NCBI GenBank assembly: GCA_036733345.1
Contig: DAINAR010000068.1
Location: forward strand, 1-13,237
Length of the DNA: 13,237 nt
Reading direction: 5' to 3'
DNA from: JAFGMQ01 sp036733345
GTDB taxonomy: Bacteria; Desulfobacterota; DSM-4660; Desulfatiglandales; Desulfatiglandaceae
The position numbers and the translations under genes are program-made. This document shows, one piece after another, positions 1 to 6,173 of the stretch. The number at the start of each line of letters is the position of its first letter. Within the stretch, counting starts at the first letter, position 1. The notes below the pieces were generated by a model that was not told the origin of the DNA, searched no databases, and saw only the letters and a list, made by a program, of their open reading frames with translations.

Positions 1-299
1 CCGCATGAATTTTCTTGTGACAAATTTGCTGAAATAGAAAAACCTGAGCCTCTTTTATCGGTCACATAATCAATCTGCACAGGCTTGATCTGATTAAACA
101 AAGATTTTTCAATCAAATATGTTACTCCTCCATTATCAAATACATCATCTTCATCTTTGGGCTCATCCAGAGCCAAACCCAGAGAGCTCGGCGTTCAACC
201 GCCACCGGGAGAAAGCCATATTCTTATAGCTGATTTTTCTTGTCTATTGCTTAGGAATTCGTTGATTTTTTCTTGAGCTTCTTTTGTGACTTCAAACAT
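1..299 (-). CDS. HesB/IscA-like selenoprotein (TGA read as Sec), 3' end cut by window edge
   Basis: Small A-type iron-sulfur carrier-like protein, probably cytoplasmic. The frame opens at ATG 299-297 behind AAGGAG (308-313, 8-9 nt spacing), begins MFEVTKEAQEKINEFL, and is open to the window edge except for one TGA at 197-195 (codon 35). Residues on both sides of the TGA belong together: IRIWLSPGGG-U-TPSSLGLALDEPKDED, then VFDNGGVTYLIEKSLF and DYVTDKRGSGFSIS. IscA-type proteins use cysteines near residues 35, 99 and 101. Here the TGA is codon 35 and a Cys is codon 99, the last full codon in the window. A known HesB-like family carries selenocysteine at this Cys position. A SECIS-like hairpin follows the TGA. 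I infer a functional selenoprotein rather than a pseudogene; only a few C-terminal residues should be missing. The cluster-carrier role is from the family; the electron or metal partner is unknown. Confidence 0.85.
156..177 (-). promoter_or_regulatory. Candidate bacterial SECIS hairpin for the codon-35 TGA
   Basis: On the minus-strand mRNA, UUUGGCUC (177-170) pairs with GAG-C-CCAAA (164-156). This gives eight base pairs with one bulged C, capped by a 5-nt loop UGGAU (169-165). The loop starts 25 nt after the UGA, and its early GG is what bacterial SECIS elements usually show for SelB binding. Stem length, loop size and distance fit the usual bacterial pattern. The hairpin lies inside the coding sequence (codons for LGLALDEPK), as expected in bacteria. 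Its function is inferred from geometry only. Confidence 0.7.
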
Positions 300-669
300 T
301 ATAATTTCTCCTTAATTTAGAGTGCATATAAACCCAAAAGTATTTCAGTTATGGACTATATGTTTTGATTAACTATGCTTAAATTTCCATTACATTTTTC
401 TATACAATATTCATGAATATAATTATTATTCTTTGCAGTGTCAAATACTGTCTTTTTTTTTGAGTTACCATAAAGGCAATGGATTAGAAATCTCTCCATC
501 CAGAATACTCTGGATTTTTCCACCTTAAGCAAATTATCCTTTTGACGGAAGTGAGTCCGGATCAAACCGTTAGGTAAAAACTTAGTCTCTTGGAAGCGGA
601 TATACAATAGAAAGATTAGGTTATTTATACACCGGAAGTTTTATTGTTACCTATTTAATTGATTTTTGG

Positions 670-678
670 TTATCCACA
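670..678 (+). promoter_or_regulatory. Consensus DnaA box TTATCCACA
   Basis: The nonamer TTATCCACA is a perfect match to the E. coli DnaA box, in a non-coding, AT-rich stretch with two GATC sites nearby (683 and 731). No second perfect box was found in the gap and dnaA is not in the window, so an origin is not supported. A lone box may act as a DnaA regulatory or titration site, or be chance. Confidence 0.35.
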
Positions 679-768
679 GGCTGATCATTCAGGTCCCTAA
701 AAAATTGAGCATGGGTTTGATGTTAACAGGGATCATTTGAAAAATATTGTACCGTATATATTTATAAA

Positions 769-802
769 AACAAAAGGCTTCAAATTATCGTTTCCTTTTG
801 TT
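769..802. repeat. 9-bp perfect inverted repeat (possible weak terminator)
   Basis: AACAAAAGG (769-777) is mirrored by CCTTTTGTT (794-802) across a 16-nt loop. Read on the minus strand the hairpin is followed by a short T-rich run. The stem has only three G-C pairs and there is no clear minus-strand gene upstream for it to terminate, so its role is open. Confidence 0.35.
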
Positions 803-843
803 AGAAAATAATTAAGAGTCAGTTTAAATTGGATGCGGAAATT

Positions 844-901
844 AATCAGCACAGTTTATTCCTTTTGATGGCTAAATTGACTATTTATAGTAATGCTGAT
901 T
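844..901. repeat. 8-bp inverted repeat bracketing a weak promoter-like sequence
   Basis: AATCAGCA (844-851) and TGCTGATT (894-901) are perfect complements with 42 nt between them. The interval holds TATAGT (886-891), with TTGATG (865-870) 15 nt upstream, the best promoter-like pair ahead of the lytic transglycosylase. The geometry would suit a split operator, but the arms are short and chance is possible. Confidence 0.3.
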
Positions 902-927
902 TTCAAAATCATAAAGGCTAAGGAGAT

Positions 928-2334
928 ATGTTTTTTAATAAAAGCATTATGGGGAAAAAATTTCACCCATTTTTTTTAATGAATACTGCGGTTGTTTTTA
1001 TACTGGCACTTTCATTTTTTTTCCCTTTGCATGCATTTGCAGATGAAGACGTACTCAGGAAAAGCATAATAGACTGGAACCTCAGACGTCACAAGAAAAG
1101 CATGGCAGATGGGACATACAGAGGAGAAGAAGGTATACTGAGGCTTTCACCTGAAGCGGGAAATTCTTTTGGAATAAAGGTAGTCTTGAATAAAGACTAT
1201 CTTGATGCCATAGAGTTATTTAAAGAGGCTGAAAGTCATTTTAAAGCTGCCATTGAAGCAATGTCGACACAAAAGAGAGAAAAACTTCAGGGCGAGCATT
1301 CTATAAATGTGGTTCAGGAGGCCCTGCAATATAACAAGGTCCTTCTTGCTGCTCATGAAAAGATCATGAATTACCATTCAAAATTGACCTCTAAGCTTGA
1401 TGAAAGGCTTAATAATGCTGTTTGTCTCGAATTGCTTGAGAAGATGCTTGAGGAAAGCCTGGATGCTGCCGGTTTTAATTTAAGGGATGCATTGGCATTA
1501 TTCTATAATCGCTGCAAAGGGTTAGAACTTGACAGTGAGTTTTTGAATACTGAGAATATCAGCTTTATCAACTATGTCTTTAATGAGGTTACAGGAAATG
1601 CATCCGGGAATTACCTGAATCGATTTGATCTTGATTTAATGTATAATAATGGAAAGATATCAGATTCTAGATTGAGATTTGCAGAAAAGATATTGGGTTC
1701 CAAACATTTCACCTTTTTAAAGTCTGCGCTTGAAGCTCATAGAGATTCTGAGTATTCTATAGATCCCCTGTTGTTTATTGCCCTTATGAAAAAGGAATCA
1801 TGGTTTAATCCTTTTGCTGTATCAGGTGTAGGTGCAGTTGGTCTGACCCAGATCATGCCCGATACCGCAAAAAACCTGGGGATGAAAAATATTTTTCTTT
1901 CTTCTTCTTTCCGTCAGGCCAGATCTTTTTTGAAACGGGAAAAGGAGTTAAGAAACATGGCTCTTAACCTTATTCCCCGGATTAAGGAAGAGAATAGTAA
2001 TGAGTATGGGAAAAAAGCAAGGGAATTTATGCAGAAATCCATAGAAACAGGTCATAAACGCGTAAAGATGTTTTCAAAATACAGACAGGAACTATTGATT
2101 GATGGTACGGATGACCGCCTTAATCCACAAAAGGCAATTGAACATGGTTTCAGGTATTTTTTGAAAATGATTCAAATTCAGAAGGGAGATATAAGCCTGG
2201 CTCTGGCTTCCTACAATGCTGGTCCGCACAGTGTCAATCGGTATAAAGGAATTCCTCCATATTCAGAGACAGTGTCCTTTAGAAACATTGTATTGAGATA
2301 TTATAAAGATTACCTGAGAGATCTAAATAAGTAG
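928..2334 (+). CDS. Secreted lytic transglycosylase, SLT domain
   Basis: Periplasmic murein lyase that cleaves the MurNAc-GlcNAc bond, forming 1,6-anhydromuramyl ends. Of 468 residues, 1-38 look like a signal peptide (hydrophobic about 19-34, cleavage AFA|D after 38). Residues 40-260 are a helical, charged region I cannot assign. The SLT domain begins near 275 with ALMKKESWFNP; Glu290 is the expected catalytic acid. It continues with AVGLTQIMP and the C-terminal ALASYNAGPHSVNRY (Tyr429-Gly432). Glu to YNAG spans about 139 residues, against roughly 75 in E. coli Slt70, so about 60 charged residues are inserted near 322-385. The start at 928 has AAGGAG only 2 nt upstream; ATG 949 or 979 could instead be used and would shorten the signal peptide. 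purC follows after 39 nt and may be co-transcribed. Confidence 0.9.
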   Translation: MFFNKSIMGKKFHPFFLMNTAVVFILALSFFFPLHAFADEDVLRKSIIDWNLRRHKKSMADGTYRGEEGILRLSPEAGNSFGIKVVLNKDYLDAIELFKEAESHFKAAIEAMSTQKREKLQGEHSINVVQEALQYNKVLLAAHEKIMNYHSKLTSKLDERLNNAVCLELLEKMLEESLDAAGFNLRDALALFYNRCKGLELDSEFLNTENISFINYVFNEVTGNASGNYLNRFDLDLMYNNGKISDSRLRFAEKILGSKHFTFLKSALEAHRDSEYSIDPLLFIALMKKESWFNPFAVSGVGAVGLTQIMPDTAKNLGMKNIFLSSSFRQARSFLKREKELRNMALNLIPRIKEENSNEYGKKAREFMQKSIETGHKRVKMFSKYRQELLIDGTDDRLNPQKAIEHGFRYFLKMIQIQKGDISLALASYNAGPHSVNRYKGIPPYSETVSFRNIVLRYYKDYLRDLNK

Positions 2335-2373
2335 CATTTTTTATATAATAAAGAAAATCAGGGGTGCTAAGCT

Positions 2374-3267
2374 ATGGAAACAGGCGTATTAAGAACAAGC
2401 GATTTGAAGGATTTAAAACTTGTGAAGAGGGGAAAGGTAAGAGACGTCTATGAGATTGAAGATAAGTTGCTGATCGTGGCAACTGACCGCATGTCGGCAT
2501 TTGATGTTGTCATGGATGACCCCATTCCGGACAAAGGTAAAATACTTACAGGCATTTCTTTGTTCTGGTTTAACAAATTAGAATCGATCGTTGAAAATCA
2601 TTTGATCAGCAGCGATCCTGATGACTATCCAGAGATCTGCAAACAGTATGCAGAACAGTTAAGAGAAAGAAGTATGCTTGTAAAGAAGGCGGAACCATTG
2701 ACTGTTGAATGTATTGTCAGGGGCTATTTATCTGGATCAGGATGGCTGGAATATAAGTCCACGGGAAGTGTATGCGGGATTCAGCTCCCTGAAGGCCTTC
2801 AGGAGTCTGAAAAGCTTCCGAAACCTATTTTTACGCCGTCAACCAAGGCAGCAGACGGTATGCATGATGAAAATATATCATTTGACAAAGTAATAGAGTT
2901 TATCGGTGAGAAATCAGCCGAGGAGGTCCGGCGAAAAAGTATTCAGATATATGAATACGGCCGAAATTTTGCTGCTGAGAAAGGTATTATCGTCGCTGAT
3001 ACTAAGTTCGAGTTCGGTATTAAAGATGATCAATTGATTTTAATTGATGAGGTGCTTACGCCGGATTCATCAAGATTTTGGCCCATGACTGAATATAATC
3101 CCGGTGGTCCTCAAAAGAGTTTTGATAAACAGTTTTTGAGAGATTATCTTTTACAGATAAAATGGCCGAAAAAACCGCCACCTCCTAAATTACCAGCTGA
3201 AATTATTATGAAGACAAGGGATAAATATATGGAGGCTCTTAAAAGATTAACAGGTTATGAGCTTTAA
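2374..3267 (+). CDS. purC: Phosphoribosylaminoimidazole-succinocarboxamide synthase
   Basis: SAICAR synthase of cytosolic de novo purine synthesis. It joins CAIR and L-aspartate using ATP. The 297 residues match the longer PurC type (the 230-240-residue type is common elsewhere). The ATP-grip-like N-terminus has KRGKVRDVYEI (18-28) and the family motif DRMSAFDVVM (38-47). The first family signature is at 109-123 (LTVECIVRGYLSGSG) and the second at 207-215 (IVADTKFEFG region), followed by LIDEVLTPDSSRFW (223-236). The start has AGGGGT about 9 nt upstream. The gene stands alone for purines in this window, 39 nt after the transglycosylase and 290 nt before grpE. No truncation or missing motif is evident. 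Confidence 0.96.
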   Translation: METGVLRTSDLKDLKLVKRGKVRDVYEIEDKLLIVATDRMSAFDVVMDDPIPDKGKILTGISLFWFNKLESIVENHLISSDPDDYPEICKQYAEQLRERSMLVKKAEPLTVECIVRGYLSGSGWLEYKSTGSVCGIQLPEGLQESEKLPKPIFTPSTKAADGMHDENISFDKVIEFIGEKSAEEVRRKSIQIYEYGRNFAAEKGIIVADTKFEFGIKDDQLILIDEVLTPDSSRFWPMTEYNPGGPQKSFDKQFLRDYLLQIKWPKKPPPPKLPAEIIMKTRDKYMEALKRLTGYEL

Positions 3268-3325
3268 TTTTTAAAAGTATAGAACTTGACCCAACATTAC
3301 GTCATAATTTTTCATTCGACAGGAT

Positions 3326-3379
3326 AAAATTACTGAAAAAGGCGGAGGACTGAATTTGTTCTTGATCAGTAATTTTTTT
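3326..3379 (+). terminator. Terminator-like inverted repeat downstream of purC
   Basis: AAAATTACTGA (3326-3336) pairs perfectly with TCAGTAATTTT (3366-3376), and seven T residues run from 3373 to 3379. It lies 59 nt after the purC stop. The 11-bp stem is AT-rich and the 29-nt loop is long, so it is not a strong intrinsic terminator. It fits the break between purC and the grpE promoter region. Confidence 0.4.
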
Positions 3380-3472
3380 AGCGGATCTTAGGCATGTTGA
3401 TTTAATGACAATGCAAAGAGCCGACGGTTTGTTATTTCTGACTTAAAGCAAAAAAACCTGCTTTTGTATATC

Positions 3473-3518
3473 TTGACAACAGTTATTCCATGCTTAGTTT
3501 TTCTCGGGAAATTATAAT
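3473..3518 (+). promoter_or_regulatory. Candidate promoter region for grpE-dnaK
   Basis: A consensus -35 TTGACA (3473-3478) is followed 16 nt later by a poor -10, TAGTTT (3495-3500). A perfect TATAAT lies further on (3513-3518) but lacks a good -35 at the right distance. Both are within 90 nt of the grpE start. I found neither a CIRCE repeat nor a convincing sigma-32 pair, so heat-shock control cannot be read from the sequence. Just upstream, AAAGCA (3445-3450) and TGCTTT (3459-3464) form a small hairpin. Confidence 0.35.
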
Positions 3519-3557
3519 ACCATACGATAAAAATATTACTTATACAGGAGTTGGCCA

Positions 3558-4157
3558 GTGGTTCGGGAAGGTTTAATGGAAGAAGAAATGACAGAAGAAA
3601 AGCTCAGAGATGATTCCAGAGAGCAATTGGATGCATATCCGGATGAAGAGGATAATGCAGAGCAGATCTCTCCAGACAAAATGACAAAGCACCAGTTACT
3701 TGAAAAATTAGATGAAATTCAAAAGTTGGCGGATAAAAATTATGATCTTTATATTCGTTCCCAGGCGGAAATTGATAACTTGAGAAAACGATTCAAGAAA
3801 GAAAAAGAGGAATTGGCGAAATTTTCGAATGAGTCTTTGATAAGGCAATTATTAGTTGGAATAGATAGTCTGGAAAAGGCTATTGAACATTCACAGGATG
3901 AAAAGGCAAATCCAGCGCTAAGAGAAGGAGTTGAATTGACTCTTAAAGCAATAATGGATGTCCTGAAAAAGGCTGGCCTGGAAGAGGTCAAGGCAGTAGG
4001 CGAACCTTTTGATCCTAATTTTCACGAAGCCGTTTTGGAACAGGAAGATAACAGCATGAATCCGGGAACAGTTATTAATGAGTTTCAGAAAGGCTACACA
4101 CTTAATCAAAGGCTGCTTCGTCCCGCTACTGTCATTGTAAGCAGGGGAAAGGACTGA
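3558..4157 (+). CDS. grpE: Nucleotide exchange factor GrpE
   Basis: Co-chaperone that releases ADP from DnaK. The 199 residues show an acidic, disordered N-terminus (1-40), a long helix likely to form the dimer coiled coil (about 43-95), then the C-terminal beta domain with GEPFDPNFHEAV (148-159) and the family signature ending QKGYTLNQRLLRPATVIVS (177-195). The GTG at 3558 is preferred because AGGAG (3546-3550) sits 7 nt upstream. An in-frame ATG at 3576 (Met7) has its own GGGAAGG 4 nt upstream, so a protein six residues shorter is possible. dnaK follows after 111 nt, the usual partner order. hrcA and dnaJ, often in this cluster, are absent from the window. Confidence 0.95.
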   Translation: MVREGLMEEEMTEEKLRDDSREQLDAYPDEEDNAEQISPDKMTKHQLLEKLDEIQKLADKNYDLYIRSQAEIDNLRKRFKKEKEELAKFSNESLIRQLLVGIDSLEKAIEHSQDEKANPALREGVELTLKAIMDVLKKAGLEEVKAVGEPFDPNFHEAVLEQEDNSMNPGTVINEFQKGYTLNQRLLRPATVIVSRGKD

Positions 4158-4167
4158 ATCTTTGAGC

Positions 4168-4228
4168 ATGTACTTTTTTTAAACTCAATCAGACTCTGAG
4201 CCATATGACCAGATCCTGAAAAGTACAT
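4168..4228. repeat. 10-bp perfect inverted repeat in the grpE-dnaK gap
   Basis: ATGTACTTTT (4168-4177) is complemented exactly by AAAAGTACAT (4219-4228) across 41 nt, starting 11 nt after the grpE stop and ending 40 nt before the dnaK start. There is no T-run after the second arm, so it is not an ordinary terminator. In the mRNA it could form a long hairpin that sets the grpE to dnaK ratio by processing or attenuation; as DNA it could be an operator. Neither is shown. Confidence 0.4.
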
Positions 4229-4268
4229 AGAAACTATTTAATATAGCTGGATTTAAGGAGGCAAAAAT

Positions 4269-6173
4269 ATGGGAAAAATTATAGGCATTGATCTCGGGAC
4301 TACCAATTCATGCGTCGCCGTAATGGAAGGCGGAGACCCAGTTGTAATTGCCAATACAGAAGGGAGCAGGACTACACCTTCTACTGTGGCTTTTACCGAA
4401 AGCGGTGAGAGATTGGTGGGACAGACTGCAAAAAGACAGGCAATAACAAACCCCGAGAATACAGTTTTCGGAGTAAAAAGGCTGATTGGAAGGAAATTTG
4501 ATTCACCAATTGTTCAGAAGGATATTGAAATTCTTCCCTTCAAGATCACTAAAGCAGCAAATGCAGATGCTCATGTTTCCTGCAGGGGAAAAGATTTCAG
4601 TCCGGCGGAAATCTCCGCTATGATATTGAAAAAGATGAAAGAAACGGCCGAGAGTTATCTTGGGGAACCGGTTACTGAGGCAGTAATTACTGTTCCGGCC
4701 TATTTTAATGACAGTCAGAGACAGGCCACTAAGGATGCAGGTCGTATTGCGGGACTTAATGTACAGAGGATCATTAATGAGCCTACAGCGGCATCACTTG
4801 CATATGGACTTGATAAAAAACATGATGAAAAGATTGCTGTTTTTGATTTAGGTGGGGGCACATTTGATATATCTATTTTGGAATTAGGCGAAGGGGTATT
4901 TGAGGTTAAATCGACCAACGGTGATACACATTTAGGCGGTGAAGATTTTGACCTCCGTATAATCGATTATCTGGCAAATGAATTCAAAAAAGATCAGGGA
5001 ATTGATCTCAGAAATGATAAAATGGCTCTTCAGAGACTAAAAGAAGCTGCAGAGAAGGCCAAGATAGAACTTTCCGGTTCAACAGAAACCGATATTAACC
5101 TTCCATTTATTACTGCAGATGCCAATGGACCAAAACACCTTAATATTAAGCTTACAAGAGCAAAACTGGAGGCCCTGGTTGATGACCTTATTGATAAGGT
5201 TACTGGCCCTTGCCAGACAGCAATTAGAGACGCTGGGGTCAAACAAAGTGATATAGATGAGGTAATATTAGTCGGTGGCATGACAAGGATGCCCAAGGTC
5301 CAGGAAAAGGTCAAGGCCATTTTTGGCAAAGAGCCTCACAGGGGCGTGAATCCTGATGAAGTTGTTGCAATTGGGGCAGCAATTCAGGGCGGCGTATTGA
5401 AAGGTGAAGTCAAAGATGTTCTTCTGCTGGATGTTACACCTCTTTCCCTGGGTATCGAGACCCTTGGCGGGGTTTTTACTAAACTGATTGAAAAAAATAC
5501 AACCATTCCCACTAAAAAGAGCCAGATATTTTCGACTGCAGCAGATAATCAACCCGCAGTTGAGATTCATGTGCTCCAGGGAGAGCGTGAGATGGCTGCG
5601 CACAACAAGACGTTAGGTAGATTCCAGCTTGTAGGCATTCCACCTGCGCCAAGGGGAGTTCCACAGATTGAAGTATCTTTTGATATAGATGCCAATGGGA
5701 TTGTTCATGTGAATGCAAAAGATATGGGTACAGGAAAAGAACAATCAATTGAGATAACAGCCTCAAGTGGTTTAAGTGAAGAAGAGATTAATAAGCTTGT
5801 TAAAGATGCAGAAATACATGCTGAAGAGGATAGAAAAAAGAAAGAGCTGGTAGATGCAAAAAATATGGCTGACTCATTGATATATTCTACTGAGAAATCT
5901 ATTAAAGATGTAGGAGACAAGCTGGATGATGCAACAAAAAGCGGTATTGATCAGGCAATCAGCAATTTGAAAACAGCAATGGAAGGAGAAGATGCTTCTG
6001 AGATAAAGAGACTTACTGAAGAACTTACACAAGCCTCTCATAAGCTTGCAGAAGCTATTTATGCTAAGACTACCCAAGAGCAGGCTCAGTCTGCTTCGGA
6101 TTCAGAAACAGCTTCTGAATCTTCCAAGGATGAAGATGTAGTTGACGCGGATTTTGAGGAAGTTCAGAAGTGA
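4269..6173 (+). CDS. dnaK: Molecular chaperone DnaK (Hsp70)
   Basis: ATP-driven cytosolic Hsp70 that binds exposed hydrophobic segments, working with a J-protein and GrpE. It is full length at 634 residues. Family signatures are IDLGTTNS (7-14), VFDLGGGTFDIS (191-202; Thr198 is the equivalent of the autophosphorylated Thr199 of E. coli) and VILVGGMTRMPKVQE (332-346). The interdomain linker VLLLDVTPLSL is at 384-394. The substrate-binding domain follows, then a helical lid (about 505-600), a Ser/Glu-rich tail and the C-terminal DVVDADFEEV. A strong AAGGAGG (4255-4261) lies 7 nt before the ATG. The stop TGA overlaps the GTG start of the next gene, a lipoprotein rather than dnaJ. No unusual residue was seen in the motifs. 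Confidence 0.98.
   Translation: MGKIIGIDLGTTNSCVAVMEGGDPVVIANTEGSRTTPSTVAFTESGERLVGQTAKRQAITNPENTVFGVKRLIGRKFDSPIVQKDIEILPFKITKAANADAHVSCRGKDFSPAEISAMILKKMKETAESYLGEPVTEAVITVPAYFNDSQRQATKDAGRIAGLNVQRIINEPTAASLAYGLDKKHDEKIAVFDLGGGTFDISILELGEGVFEVKSTNGDTHLGGEDFDLRIIDYLANEFKKDQGIDLRNDKMALQRLKEAAEKAKIELSGSTETDINLPFITADANGPKHLNIKLTRAKLEALVDDLIDKVTGPCQTAIRDAGVKQSDIDEVILVGGMTRMPKVQEKVKAIFGKEPHRGVNPDEVVAIGAAIQGGVLKGEVKDVLLLDVTPLSLGIETLGGVFTKLIEKNTTIPTKKSQIFSTAADNQPAVEIHVLQGEREMAAHNKTLGRFQLVGIPPAPRGVPQIEVSFDIDANGIVHVNAKDMGTGKEQSIEITASSGLSEEEINKLVKDAEIHAEEDRKKKELVDAKNMADSLIYSTEKSIKDVGDKLDDATKSGIDQAISNLKTAMEGEDASEIKRLTEELTQASHKLAEAIYAKTTQEQAQSASDSETASESSKDEDVVDADFEEVQK

Larger units (their letters stand above)
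300..927. other. 628-base gap between divergent genes, no secure coding sequence
   Basis: This stretch separates the minus-strand selenoprotein from the plus-strand lytic transglycosylase, so it should hold both promoters. It is AT-rich. It contains a 14-bp perfect palindrome (407-420), a consensus DnaA box (670-678), a 9-bp inverted repeat (769-802) and an 8-bp inverted repeat (844-901) around a weak promoter-like sequence. One minus-strand frame is open for 83 codons from a TTG at 607 to 356. That frame has no Shine-Dalgarno sequence and I recognise no family in it, so I do not call it a gene. A degraded gene or an undescribed small RNA would both be compatible with what is seen. Confidence 0.6.

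Noticed and set aside
195..197. TGA at codon 35 as a nonsense mutation or sequencing error
   Set aside because: It falls exactly at the IscA-type cluster cysteine, the frame is intact on both sides, and a SECIS-type hairpin follows. An error turning TGC/TGT into TGA cannot be wholly excluded.
407..420. ATATTCATGAATAT palindrome as an operator
   Set aside because: A 14-bp palindrome in very AT-rich DNA with no promoter match nearby is weak evidence, so it is only mentioned within the gap entry.
600..927. Chromosomal replication origin
   Set aside because: Only one perfect DnaA box was found, with no box cluster and no dnaA, dnaN, gidA or rpmH neighbours.
3268..3557. CIRCE operator or sigma-32 promoter before grpE
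   Set aside because: No TTAGCACTC/GAGTGCTAA pair is present. CTTGACA at 3472 and the CCAT at 3488 are only about 7-9 nt apart, too close for a sigma-32 promoter.
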